Shown: one piece after another, positions 48,767 through 57,358 of the stretch | Layout: each line of letters begins with the position of its first letter | Numbering within the stretch: position 1 is the first letter of the stretch | Origin: an uncultured Acidobacteriia bacterium | GTDB lineage: Bacteria; Acidobacteriota; Terriglobia; Bryobacterales; Bryobacteraceae | DNA: 64,000 nucleotides | NCBI GenBank assembly: GCA_903851195.1 | Contig: CAINNJ010000025.1 | Location: 434,001-498,000, forward strand | Direction of reading: 5' to 3' | Position numbers and translations under genes: made by a program | Notes under the pieces: model-generated | Databases searched by the model: none | The model's input: the letters and a program-made list of their open reading frames with translations, nothing else | What the model was told of the DNA's origin: nothing

Positions 48767-49912
48767 ATGAACTATATCGCAAACCTGACGGGCGTCCTGC
48801 AGAAAAACCCGCGATCCGCCGATAGACGAATTGTGTCGGCCGAGTTGCTTACGATCGTCGAGAGCGGGCCTGGTTCGTCGCCCCGGCCGTGCTGGGTGGC
48901 TACATATCTGGAGCAGGCGATCAGCGAGTTTCCGGAGGACGCAAAGATATCCGGCGCGATCCGGAAGCTGGCGGCGGAGTATCCGGAAGACTTCTTCCCG
49001 GCGGCGGCAAAGCTCCTGAAAGATGGGGCGACGTCGCCGGCACTGCGGATGGTTGCGGGCGCGATGTTGCGGGACAAGTCGTTTTTCGTGCGCCTGACCA
49101 ATCCCGCACGCCGCTCCTGCGACAGTGCCGTGCGCCTTTTCCGAACCTTGCTGTCCGTGGATCCGACTCTCGATTTCCGCCTGGCTCGGCTGCTGTCGGC
49201 CCGAAACGGTAGTAGTCCCGAGGGAGTCCTGACGGGTGGCCATGCGGTGCGCGCTCTCGATATTCTCGATAAGACTTCGACCGGACAGCGGCTGCTTTCG
49301 GTGCTGGGGCGGCTTCACCACTGCGACGACGGGCGGCTATCGGCGAAGGCCGCGCTGGTGGTGGGAAAGCATCGGGACAATCCGGACTGGACCGCGAAGC
49401 AGTTATTGCGCGACGATCCCCGGTTGCGGGCCAATGCCATCGAGGCGTTCTGGGGCTCCCGATCGGAGGAGGCGGTGCGGATTCTCGAAGGGTGCGCGGA
49501 AAGCGCGAGCCATCGCGTGGCGGGCAATGCGCTGGTGGGACTCCATTTGGCGGGGTGCCCGGGGGTTGCGGAGAAAGTGCTGGCGATGTCGCGGTCCGGG
49601 GAGCCGGGGCGACGCGCCGCGGCCGCCTGGGTCATGAGGAGGATCGGGAGTCCGGGTTTCGTGGCGCGGCTGGCGGAGTTAATGCGGGATGAGAGTCCGG
49701 GGGTTCGCAGCATGGCGATCCGGGCGATGGTTGAAATAGGGCGGGTTGAAATAGGGCGGGTTGACATCGGGCGGGTGGAAACAGGGCGGGTGGACATAGG
49801 TCGGGTGCAGGCGGCGCCGGAACCGGAAATGCCTGCGGAGACGGTGGCTGAGGGGAAGCCGGTCCGGCGTGTCTGGGATTTTTCGATTCTGAAGCTGGAT
49901 CAAACCAGGTGA
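48767..49912 (+). CDS. HEAT-repeat-like protein with a 15-bp minisatellite
   Basis: A 381-residue cytoplasmic protein made of helical pairs: AAEYPEDFFPAAAKLLKDGA, DDPRLRANAIEAFWGSRSEE, SASHRVAGNALVGLHLAGCP and RRAAAAWVMRRIGSPGFVAR, typical of HEAT/armadillo-like repeats in protein-binding scaffolds. Near the C terminus (about residues 322-346) five-residue units VEIGR, VEIGR, VDIGR, VETGR, VDIGR are encoded by tandem 15-bp repeats. ATG 48767 overlaps the divergent gene's start region. Partner unknown. Confidence 0.7.
   Translation: MNYIANLTGVLQKNPRSADRRIVSAELLTIVESGPGSSPRPCWVATYLEQAISEFPEDAKISGAIRKLAAEYPEDFFPAAAKLLKDGATSPALRMVAGAMLRDKSFFVRLTNPARRSCDSAVRLFRTLLSVDPTLDFRLARLLSARNGSSPEGVLTGGHAVRALDILDKTSTGQRLLSVLGRLHHCDDGRLSAKAALVVGKHRDNPDWTAKQLLRDDPRLRANAIEAFWGSRSEEAVRILEGCAESASHRVAGNALVGLHLAGCPGVAEKVLAMSRSGEPGRRAAAAWVMRRIGSPGFVARLAELMRDESPGVRSMAIRAMVEIGRVEIGRVDIGRVETGRVDIGRVQAAPEPEMPAETVAEGKPVRRVWDFSILKLDQTR
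49730..49806 (+). repeat. 15-bp tandem repeat (minisatellite) in the HEAT-like gene
   Basis: About five copies of a 15-bp unit related to GTTGAAATAGGGCGG encode VEIGR-like units. The copies differ by single bases. The unit length keeps the frame, so copy number can vary without frameshift. Confidence 0.88.
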
Positions 49913-49935
49913 GCGCCTGTTACGATCAGAGCCTC

Positions 49936-51243
49936 ATGGGGAAGTCCGGACTGGTCCGGTCGATCGGGAGAGCGGATCTGGTGGCGGCCACGATCAACGC
50001 CGTCATCGGCGCGGGAATTTTTGGATTGCCGGCGCGGGTGTTCGGGCTGGTCGGCGATTACAGCGTGCTCGCCTTCGTGGTTTGCGGGCTGTTCGCGTCG
50101 CTGCTGGTGATCTGCTTTGCCGAGGTCGGAAGCCGGTTTCGCGACACCGGCGGACCTTATCTGTATGCCCGGGAGGCGTTCGGCGCGACGGCGGGGTTCG
50201 GGACCGGCTGGCTGATGTGGCTGGCGCGGGTGAGCGCCTTCGCGGCCAACGGGAATCTGCTGGTGGGCTATGTGGCGTGGTTCTGGCCGGGAGTGGCGAC
50301 GGGAATCGCGCGGCCTGCGTTTCTGTGCGCGTTGTCGACAGCGCTGCTCGGAATCAACATCGTAGGAGTGCGGAACGCGGCGCGAGCGAATAACCTCTTC
50401 ACGGCGGGGAAACTGATTCCGATTGCGCTGTTCACGGGGGCCGGACTGTGGTTCGCGGACTGGGGACGGTTCACGTTCGCGATTACACCGGGGTATGCGA
50501 AGTTCTCGACTTCGGTGCTGCTGCTGGTTTATGCGTTCACCGGATTCGAGATGGCGGTCATCCCGTCCGGCGAGATCCGGGACCCGCAGAGGAACGTTCC
50601 CCGCGGCCTGCTGACCGCCATGGGAGTGATTGCTTCGGTGTATGTGCTGATTCAGGTGGTCTGCATCGGGTCGCTGCCGGGACTGGGCTTATCGGCAAGG
50701 CCTCTGGCGGACGCGGCGGGACGTTTTCTGGGTCCCGCGGGAGCGGCGATTATTTCCGGGGGCGTGGTGATCTCGATCATCGGGAACCTGCATATCACCC
50801 TGCTCTCCGCCTCGCGGATTCCGTTCGCCATGGCGGAGCGGGGCGAGTTGCCGTCGTGGCTGAGCCGAACGCACGCCCGTTTTCACACGCCGCATTTCGC
50901 GATTCTGTTCACGGCGGCGATCATGCTGGTTTTGACGATCTCCGGTACCTTTATTTATGCGGTCACGATCAGTACGCTGGCGCGACTGATCACCTACGCC
51001 GTAACCTGCGCGGCACTGCCGGTGCTGAGAAGCCGTCCGGATGCGCCCGCCGCGCAGTTCCGGGTGCCGGGCGGGGTGGCGGTTGCGGTGGCCGCGATTC
51101 TGCTGACGGACTGGCTGCTCGCGAACAGTACGTTGCGGGAGGCCAGGGACACAGCGATCGCGGCCGGGGCGGGAATGGCGATTTACTTCAGCTTCCGACT
51201 GTTCCGTGCTCGCCAGGGCTCGCCTGATAAGCCTTTCCGGTAA
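49936..51243 (+). CDS. APC-superfamily amino acid permease
   Basis: A 435-residue membrane protein with about 12 helices. The N-terminal ATINAVIGAGIFGLPARVFG is the first APC helix with the substrate-binding GAGIFG, and YAFTGFEMAVIPSGEIRDPQ matches helix 6 and the following loop. It probably imports an amino acid or amine; the substrate cannot be assigned. GTG 49909 is also possible but would overlap the HEAT gene. It is convergent with the PNPOx-like gene and the two overlap by 56 bases. Confidence 0.87.
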   Translation: MGKSGLVRSIGRADLVAATINAVIGAGIFGLPARVFGLVGDYSVLAFVVCGLFASLLVICFAEVGSRFRDTGGPYLYAREAFGATAGFGTGWLMWLARVSAFAANGNLLVGYVAWFWPGVATGIARPAFLCALSTALLGINIVGVRNAARANNLFTAGKLIPIALFTGAGLWFADWGRFTFAITPGYAKFSTSVLLLVYAFTGFEMAVIPSGEIRDPQRNVPRGLLTAMGVIASVYVLIQVVCIGSLPGLGLSARPLADAAGRFLGPAGAAIISGGVVISIIGNLHITLLSASRIPFAMAERGELPSWLSRTHARFHTPHFAILFTAAIMLVLTISGTFIYAVTISTLARLITYAVTCAALPVLRSRPDAPAAQFRVPGGVAVAVAAILLTDWLLANSTLREARDTAIAAGAGMAIYFSFRLFRARQGSPDKPFR

Positions 51244-51685
51244 CCATCGCTTTGAGAAATCCGGCAATCTGCACCATGGTCGAGGACGGGGAATCCCAGA
51301 ATTCGGCGTGGTCCACGTGAATTTTCAGCAGCGCGAGATTGGGGTCGTCGAGGCCTTTGGGGAACCAGGCTTTAAAGATGGGATTCCAAAGTTCCTTGTT
51401 TTTGGCGGCATCGCGCACGAGTTCGGCGGTGCCGGAGACCGACACGAAGTGGTTGTCGTCCGGGTTGGCGTAGGCGAGGTTGACGCGCGGGTGCTGCCGG
51501 GCCTCCTGCGATTTGGAAGAGTCCACGCCGGTGAAAAACCAGAGGTCACCGTCGAATTCGGCCTGTTGGGTCGACATGGGGCGGCTGCGCAGCCAGCCCT
51601 CGGCATGTTCGGTGGTGAGCATCGCGATCTTGATGTCTTTAATGAGTTTCCAGAGGTGTTCTCTGGGATCTTTTTCTTCAGCCAT
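51188..51685 (-). CDS. pyridoxamine 5'-phosphate oxidase-like general stress protein
   Basis: A 165-residue split-barrel flavin-binding family protein: EHLWKLIKDIKIAMLTTEHA, LRSRPMSTQQAEFDGDLWFF, RVNLAYANPDDNHFVSVSG and WNPIFKAWFPKGLDDP. It belongs to the PNPOx-like general stress group (GS26 type), for which flavin or F420 binding is known but function is not. Its 3' end overlaps the end of the convergent permease gene by 56 bases. Confidence 0.88.
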   Translation of the reverse strand: MAEEKDPREHLWKLIKDIKIAMLTTEHAEGWLRSRPMSTQQAEFDGDLWFFTGVDSSKSQEARQHPRVNLAYANPDDNHFVSVSGTAELVRDAAKNKELWNPIFKAWFPKGLDDPNLALLKIHVDHAEFWDSPSSTMVQIAGFLKAMVTGKAYQASPGEHGTVGS

Positions 51686-51784
51686 GGTGAACGAGTAAGC
51701 AATCGGGGTTCCCCGCCGCCAGGGAGTTATCGGCGGATCGTGCTATTTTCGGACTGTAGTTACACATAAGGGAGCACCTTCGGC

Positions 51785-53521
51785 ATGGGTAAGTTTCTGC
51801 TCGGTCTGCTGACCGGAGCGATCCTGGTGGTTCTGGTCGCGGTGATCGGGTTTTTCGCGATTGCGTCGCTGCGTTCGAAGCCGCCGGCGGTGGCGGACGG
51901 CTCCACGCTGATTCTGCGCCTGTCGGGGGAGGTGCCGGAGAAGCCTTCCGTGGAAGTGCCGATTCCCTTGCTGGAGACGAAAACGGCGCTGACGGTGGAA
52001 AACGTCTGGAGCATTCTGCGGCGGGCGGCGAAGGATTCGCGCGTCCGGGCGGTGGTGTTCGAGCCGGAAGGCGCGGCGGTGGGCTGGGCGAAGATGCAGG
52101 AGATCCGGTCCGATCTGGAGGCGTTTCGCAAGTCCGGCAAACCGATTTATGCCTATCTGAAATCCCCTTCCACCCGGGATTACTACATGGCGAGCGCGTG
52201 CTCGAAGATCTACATGGCCCCCGTGGACACGCTGAATCTGAAGGGTCTGGCGCTGGAGCTGATGTATTTCAAAGGCACCCTGGACAAGCTGGGCGTGCAG
52301 GTGGATGTGGAGCATGTCGGCAAGTACAAAGATTTCGGCGACATGTTCACGAAAACATCCATGAGCCCGGAAACCAAAGAGGTTCTGAACGCGCTGGCGG
52401 ACAACATCTACGCGGATCTGGTGAAAGCGATCGGCAAGGGCCGAGGGAAGGACGACGCCACGGTGCGGGCGATTCTGGACGACGGACCGTTTCTTTCCAC
52501 CCAGGCGAAGACGCACGGGTTAGTGGACGAACTGCGCTATGAAGACGAGATGTTCGGCGAACTGAAGACGGCGCTCAAGCAGACGGAACTGAAAAAACTG
52601 GACGAGCACGATTACCTGAATGTGCCGGATTTGTCGGTCACGTCGCAGGACCGTGTGGCGTTCGTGGTGGGCCAGGGATCGATCACGCGCGGGGACGCGG
52701 ATTCGAGCGGGGACAACGGGCTGGAATCGGCACCGTTCGTCAAGATGCTGACGAAGGTCGGGAACGATTCGAGTATCAAAGCGGTGATCGTGCGCATCGA
52801 TTCGCCCGGGGGCGAAGTGTCGGCCTCGGACGAGATGTGGCGGGCGATGAATGCGCTCAAAAAGAAGAAGCCGGTGGTGATTTCGATGTCGGACGCGGCG
52901 GCTTCGGGCGGTTATTACATGGCGATGTCGGGCGATCCGATTGTGGCGTATCCGGGGACGGAGACGGGGTCGATCGGGGTGGTGTTCGGGAAGCCGAATC
53001 TGCATGGGCTGTACGACAAGATCGGGATCTCGAAAGACTACGTGAGCCGGGGCAAATTCGCGCTGATCGAATCCGACTACCAGCCGCTGACGGAGGCCGG
53101 CCGGCAGAAACTGCGGCAGGGCATCGAGGCGGATTACGAAGATTTCGTGGCGAAGGTGGCGGCGGCGCGGCGCAAGCCGGTCTCGGAGATTGAGCCGGTG
53201 GCGCAGGGACGCGTGTGGCTGGGCGATCAGGCGAAGGAACACGGCCTGGTGGATGAACTGGGCGGGATCGACCGGGCGCTGGAACTGGTGAAGAAGAAGG
53301 CGGGAATCCCCTCCACCAGCAACGTGAATCTGGTGCTTTATCCGGGGCGGCGCAGCCTGTTCGACGTACTGTTCCACCCCTCCGCGGAAGCGGAGGCGGA
53401 CGCGATGCTGAAAAGGGCCGGACTGGAGCCGATGCGGGCGGCGCTGCGCGACGACCGGCTGCGGGTCTGGATGCGCGGCGGAATGCTGCGAATGATGCCC
53501 TTTTCGCTGGAATTCCGTTAA
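51785..53521 (+). CDS. sppA: signal peptide peptidase SppA, long form
   Basis: A 578-residue membrane-bound serine protease. An N-terminal anchor (LLGLLTGAILVVLVAVIGFF) is followed by two ClpP-like halves. The Lys general base is K182 (HVGKYKDFGDMF) and the nucleophile is S374 (MSDAAASGGYYMAM), as in the 67-kDa SppA form. It degrades cleaved signal peptides in the membrane. The start has a clear AAGGGAG upstream. Confidence 0.92.
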   Translation: MGKFLLGLLTGAILVVLVAVIGFFAIASLRSKPPAVADGSTLILRLSGEVPEKPSVEVPIPLLETKTALTVENVWSILRRAAKDSRVRAVVFEPEGAAVGWAKMQEIRSDLEAFRKSGKPIYAYLKSPSTRDYYMASACSKIYMAPVDTLNLKGLALELMYFKGTLDKLGVQVDVEHVGKYKDFGDMFTKTSMSPETKEVLNALADNIYADLVKAIGKGRGKDDATVRAILDDGPFLSTQAKTHGLVDELRYEDEMFGELKTALKQTELKKLDEHDYLNVPDLSVTSQDRVAFVVGQGSITRGDADSSGDNGLESAPFVKMLTKVGNDSSIKAVIVRIDSPGGEVSASDEMWRAMNALKKKKPVVISMSDAAASGGYYMAMSGDPIVAYPGTETGSIGVVFGKPNLHGLYDKIGISKDYVSRGKFALIESDYQPLTEAGRQKLRQGIEADYEDFVAKVAAARRKPVSEIEPVAQGRVWLGDQAKEHGLVDELGGIDRALELVKKKAGIPSTSNVNLVLYPGRRSLFDVLFHPSAEAEADAMLKRAGLEPMRAALRDDRLRVWMRGGMLRMMPFSLEFR

Positions 53522-53664
53522 TTTCCGGTGACGCGGCCGCGGGGCAAGAGGGGCCGCAAACTCATCAGGAATTGGGACTTGCCACAAGTGGCACGGGTGC
53601 GGCATATTGGTTCTGGCAGTCCGAGCCCGATGTAGACCGCGACTCATTTCTGGTCGATATTGAC

Positions 53665-53696
53665 GCTGCAAACGGCAGTTGCTGCAAACGGCAGTC
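53665..53696. promoter_or_regulatory. two tandem CTGC-N5-GCAG palindromes upstream of the MgtE-N gene
   Basis: GCTGCAAACGGCAGTT (53665-53680) is followed immediately by GCTGCAAACGGCAGTC (53681-53696). Each contains the inverted repeat CTGC-AAACG-GCAG, so two dimer sites are stacked 16 bases apart, about 50 bases upstream of the ATG. This is a likely repressor operator, possibly for a metal sensor. A GCGGCC/GGCCGC hairpin at about 53532-53557 probably terminates sppA. Confidence 0.6.
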
Positions 53697-53746
53697 GACG
53701 GCGCCGTGTCCGGCGGGGGCGTCGCGTTCGGACCCGGACCAGGCCC

Positions 53747-55012
53747 ATGACCCCGGAATTTTCGACCGCGGAACAATTCGACTTCCTGTTTTTCACGGAA
53801 ACCGTCGGTATGCCCGTTTACGATCTGAAGCACCGGCGGATCGGGCGGGTCAAGGACGTCGCGATCGTGCCGCTGATTCATCCGGCGCGCGTGGACCGGT
53901 TCCTGGTGAGCGCGGGCGGCGCCTGGCTCTCGGTGCGGTACGACCAGATCGCGACGATTTCGCTCGAAGGCGGAATCCAGCTTTCGAACGAACGCCTTTA
54001 TCCCTATCATTCCGACGAATACATGCTGCGGATCCAGAGGGATCTGCTCGACCAGCAGATTATCGACGTCAACGGCCGCAAGGTGGTGCGCGTCAACGAC
54101 GTGACGTTCGAGATCCGGCATGACGAGAGAGATTCCCTGGCCGTGCTGGAGGTGGACGTGGGGATCCGGAGCATTTTCCGGCGGCTGACGCAGGGTGTGG
54201 TGCCCGCCACGTGGGTGAGGAAGGCCCAGCGGCCGATTCAGCCGAATTCGATCCGGTGGGAATTTTGCAACATTGTGGAAGCGGATCCGCTGCGCCGCCT
54301 GCGGCTGAATATTTCGCACGACAAGCTGGAACTGCTGCATCCGGCGGATCTCGCCGATATTGTGGAAGAACTCGGTCCGGCGGAGCGCGAGGCGATCATG
54401 GGGACGATCGACAGCGAGGTGGCCGCGGAGGCGCTGTCGGAGATCGACCCGAAGATGCAGGCGAGCATTCTGGAAGCGCTGGAGCCGGAAGTGGCGGCGG
54501 GCATCGTGGAAGAGATGTCTCCGGATCAGGCGGCGGACGCGCTGGCCGAACTGGAGGACGCGACCACGGCCGAGATTCTGGAGGAGATGGAAACCGAGCC
54601 TCTGGAAGAAGTGAAAGAACTGCTGGAATACGACGAGAATTCGGCCGGCGGCATGATGAACACCGAGGCGATTGTGCTGCCGGAAGAGACCACGCTGACG
54701 GCCGCGATGGAGAGTCTGCGGAAGCATGAAGATCTGCTGGAAAACACGCATGTGCTGTTTCTGGCGGACGCGAAAAACCGGATCACCGGGGCCGTGCCGC
54801 TGGCCCGGCTGTTTCTGGCGGATGGCTCCACCCGCATGAAGGATCTTTCGCTCGACCGGCTGATTTCGACCGTGCCGGAGGAGAAGCAAAACCGGGTGAC
54901 GGAGCTTTTCGACAAGTACAATCTGCTGGCGCTGCCGGTGCTGGAAGAGGACGGCACGCTGGCCGGGGTGATTACGGCGGACGACGTCATTTCGGTCCTG
55001 AGGCATAAATAG
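53747..55012 (+). CDS. MgtE N-domain/CBS-pair sensor without the channel
   Basis: A 421-residue soluble protein. An N-terminal PRC-barrel-like domain (GMPVYDLKHRRIGRVKDVAI) and a second copy around residues 100-150 (IIDVNGRKVVRVNDVTFEIR) are followed by an MgtE-N helical domain (HPADLADIVEELGPAEREAI, EEMSPDQAADALAELEDATT) and a CBS pair (YDENSAGGMMNTEAIVLPEE, NLLALPVLEEDGTLAGVITA). The MgtE membrane channel is absent. The NRAMP-like transporter starts on its last base (TAG/GTG overlap), so the sensor probably controls that transporter. Start 53747 is where homology begins. Confidence 0.87.
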   Translation: MTPEFSTAEQFDFLFFTETVGMPVYDLKHRRIGRVKDVAIVPLIHPARVDRFLVSAGGAWLSVRYDQIATISLEGGIQLSNERLYPYHSDEYMLRIQRDLLDQQIIDVNGRKVVRVNDVTFEIRHDERDSLAVLEVDVGIRSIFRRLTQGVVPATWVRKAQRPIQPNSIRWEFCNIVEADPLRRLRLNISHDKLELLHPADLADIVEELGPAEREAIMGTIDSEVAAEALSEIDPKMQASILEALEPEVAAGIVEEMSPDQAADALAELEDATTAEILEEMETEPLEEVKELLEYDENSAGGMMNTEAIVLPEETTLTAAMESLRKHEDLLENTHVLFLADAKNRITGAVPLARLFLADGSTRMKDLSLDRLISTVPEEKQNRVTELFDKYNLLALPVLEEDGTLAGVITADDVISVLRHK

Positions 55013-56259
55013 TGGTGCGCGATCTGGCGGCACGCCTGAAGCGCCATATTCTGGTTTTCCTCGCGGTGCTGGGGCCGGGGTTCATCACGGCGGTGGTGGA
55101 TAACGACTCGGGCGGAATCTACACGTATTCCCAGGCGGGCGCGCGGTGGCTTTATCTGCCGCTCTGGACGCTGCTGCCGATCACGATCGCGCTGATTGTG
55201 ACGCAGGAGATGTGCTCGCGAATGGGCGCGGTGACAGGCAAGGGGCTCTCCGATCTGATCCGCGAAGAGTTCGGCCTGCGGATGACGTTCGGGATCATGA
55301 TCCTGCTGGTGCTGGCGAATCTGACCAACGTGGTGGCGGAATTCGCGGGGGTGGCGACGGCGCTGGATATTTACGGAGTCAGCAAGTTTATTTCCGTGCC
55401 GGCCGCGGCGGTGCTGGTCTGGTTTCTGGCGGTCAAGGGGAATTACCAGAGTATCGAGAAGATTTTTCTCTTCGCCTGCGTGATTTACGTGTCGTATGTG
55501 GCGGCGGGCATTCTGGTGAAGCCGGACTGGAAAGAGGCGGCGATTTACAGCGTCCGGCCGCGGCTGATGATGGACAGCGGCTACATCACAATGCTGATCG
55601 CGATGGTGGGGACCACGATCGCGCCGTGGATGCAGTTCTATCTGCAGGCGGCGGTGGTGGAAAAGGGCATCACCGCGAAGGAGTACCGGGAGAGCCGCAT
55701 CGAAGTGGTGGTGGGCTGCGTGATGACGTCCGTAATTGCGTTCTTCATCATCGTGGCGTGCGCGGGGGCGTACCGGGATCATCCGACGGACATCAGCAGC
55801 GCGAAAGAGGCGGCGCTGGCGCTGAAGCCGTTCGGGCAGTACGCGGTGCTGCTGTTCAGCGCGGGCCTGCTGAACGCGTCGGTTTTCGCGGCCTGCATTC
55901 TGCCGCTTTCGACTGCGTATTCGGTATGCGAAGGGCTGGGGTTTGAATCCGGCGTGAGCAGAAAGTGGGCGGAGGCGCCGATCTTCTACTGGCTTTATAC
56001 GCTGCTGATCGTGGTGGGCGCGGGAATCGTGATTCTGCCGAAGTTTCCGCTGGTGCAGATGATTCTGCTGTCGCAGGTGCTGAACGGGATGCTGCTGCCG
56101 TTCATTCTGATCTTCATGATCCTGCTGATCAATAAGAAGAGCCTGATGAAGGAGTGGGTCAATCCTCCGCTGTACAACGCCGTGGCGTGGGTGACGGTGG
56201 TGGTGGTCATCGGGATGACGCTGGCGCTCACGGGCATCACGATCCGTAATCCACAATAA
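55012..56259 (+). CDS. NRAMP-family metal transporter with non-canonical binding motifs
   Basis: A 415-residue membrane protein with about 11 helices. In NRAMP helix 1 the DPGN metal motif is replaced by DNDSGG (residues 30-35), and in helix 6 the A-x-x-M-P-H motif reads GTTIAPW, so the methionine ligand is missing. Such changes are known in the NRAMP-related magnesium transporters (NRMT). Linkage to an MgtE-N/CBS sensor supports magnesium as substrate, while the frataxin gene downstream leaves iron or manganese possible. The GTG start overlaps the upstream stop. Confidence 0.85.
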   Translation: MVRDLAARLKRHILVFLAVLGPGFITAVVDNDSGGIYTYSQAGARWLYLPLWTLLPITIALIVTQEMCSRMGAVTGKGLSDLIREEFGLRMTFGIMILLVLANLTNVVAEFAGVATALDIYGVSKFISVPAAAVLVWFLAVKGNYQSIEKIFLFACVIYVSYVAAGILVKPDWKEAAIYSVRPRLMMDSGYITMLIAMVGTTIAPWMQFYLQAAVVEKGITAKEYRESRIEVVVGCVMTSVIAFFIIVACAGAYRDHPTDISSAKEAALALKPFGQYAVLLFSAGLLNASVFAACILPLSTAYSVCEGLGFESGVSRKWAEAPIFYWLYTLLIVVGAGIVILPKFPLVQMILLSQVLNGMLLPFILIFMILLINKKSLMKEWVNPPLYNAVAWVTVVVVIGMTLALTGITIRNPQ

Positions 56260-56283
56260 GTGTTGATGACGGAAGCTTCGATT

Positions 56284-56610
56284 ATGGATGAACAGGAATT
56301 CCGGAAAGCCGCCGGCGACGCGCTGCTGCGGCTGCAGCGGTCGCTCGAGAAGGCGTCTGAAGATCACGCCTTCGATGTGGACAGCAAAGAGGGCGCGCTG
56401 GCAATCGAGTTTGAAGAGCCGCCGGCCAAGTTTGTGGTCAGCCCGAATTCGCCGGTGCGGCAGATCTGGGTCTCGGCCCGCGTGAAGAGTTTCAAGCTCG
56501 ACTGGGATGCGGGCAAGAGCGCGTTCGTGCTTCCGGACGGGCGGACGCTGATGGAACTGATTGCGGGCGTGGTGAGCGAGCAATTAGGGGAAGCAGTGGC
56601 CTTACAATAG
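56284..56610 (+). CDS. cyaY: frataxin-like protein (CyaY)
   Basis: A 108-residue frataxin-family protein. The N-terminal acidic helix (EEFRKAAGDALLRLQRSLEK region), strand VDSKEGALAIEFE, QIWVSARVKSFKLDWD and the C-terminal helix (LMELIAGVVSEQLGEAV) follow CyaY closely. Frataxin binds iron and modulates Fe-S cluster assembly. ATG 56284 is chosen because the family begins there. It follows the metal transporter by 24 bases. Confidence 0.82.
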   Translation: MDEQEFRKAAGDALLRLQRSLEKASEDHAFDVDSKEGALAIEFEEPPAKFVVSPNSPVRQIWVSARVKSFKLDWDAGKSAFVLPDGRTLMELIAGVVSEQLGEAVALQ

Positions 56611-56627
56611 GGCGGCCCTGTTATAAG
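56601..56627. terminator. near-palindromic hairpin after cyaY
   Basis: A 27-bp imperfect palindrome spans the cyaY stop, its left arm CTTACAATAGGG matching the reverse complement of the right arm CCCTGTTATAAG at 10 of 12 positions. It may attenuate or terminate transcription before the RraA-like gene. Confidence 0.5.
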
Positions 56628-56638
56628 CTGAGCGGTAT

Positions 56639-57355
56639 ATGAAAGCTCTGTTTGGGGTGGGCGCGGTTTGCCTGACGGGTTTCGTGGTGTTGCTGGCGCA
56701 GACGGGCGGCGATCCGCTGGTCGAGGGATTCCGGCAGGTGGAAGTGGCGTCGGCCGCGGATGCCATGGAGCAACTCTACGGGCAGAAGCTCTATATGCGT
56801 CATGAGATGCGGCCGGTGTTCACCACGAAGTTCGCGGGTCCGGCGGTGACGGTGCTGCTGAAGAAAGAAGAGCATACGGAAGGCGCCAAGGCGTCGCAGG
56901 GTATGCTGGACGCGATCGACGCGGCGCCGGCCGGTTCCGTTTACGTAATGAAGCTGGAAGATGGAGCGGACATCGCCGGCATGGGCGGTCTGATGGCGAC
57001 GGCCATGAAGGCGCGGGGCCTGGCGGGCGCGGTGATCGACGCGGCGGTGCGGGATGTGCCGCAGATCCGGAAACTGCAGTTTCCGGTGTACAGCATCGGC
57101 ATCGCGCCTTCCACGTCCGTGAACCACTATCGCTTCGCGGGCGTCAATGTGCCGGTGACCGTGGCGGGCGCTCTGGTCAACGCGAACGACATCATCGCGG
57201 CCGATGAAGACGGAGTGGTCGTGATTCCCCGCGCGAAAGCGGCCGAAGTGCTGAAGAAGGCACAGGAACTGGATAACACGGAACACACCATGATTCCCTT
57301 CATCGAGAAGTTCCGTTCCATCCGGGAAGCGGTCGCGAAGTTCGGACGGATCTGA
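56639..57355 (+). CDS. RraA/HMG-aldolase-like protein with an export signal
   Basis: A 238-residue protein of the RraA / 4-hydroxy-4-methyl-2-oxoglutarate aldolase superfamily. The family signature is visible: GGLMATAMKARGLAGAVIDA followed by AVRD, with the Arg-Asp that binds the metal and substrate. The first 20 residues (MKALFGVGAVCLTGFVVLLA) form a signal peptide or anchor, unusual for this normally cytoplasmic family. It is possibly a periplasmic aldolase or lyase; a role in RNase E inhibition is unlikely there. Confidence 0.8.
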   Translation: MKALFGVGAVCLTGFVVLLAQTGGDPLVEGFRQVEVASAADAMEQLYGQKLYMRHEMRPVFTTKFAGPAVTVLLKKEEHTEGAKASQGMLDAIDAAPAGSVYVMKLEDGADIAGMGGLMATAMKARGLAGAVIDAAVRDVPQIRKLQFPVYSIGIAPSTSVNHYRFAGVNVPVTVAGALVNANDIIAADEDGVVVIPRAKAAEVLKKAQELDNTEHTMIPFIEKFRSIREAVAKFGRI

Positions 57356-57358
57356 ACG

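Noticed and set aside
52520-55033. An 837-codon minus-strand frame opposite sppA and the MgtE-N gene.
   Set aside because: It is Arg/His/Pro-rich shadow sequence with no motifs and lies entirely under two conserved plus-strand genes.
54526-56583. A 685-codon minus-strand frame opposite the NRAMP-like transporter.
   Set aside because: The same shadow effect; the composition is His/Arg-rich and the plus-strand transporter is clearly real.
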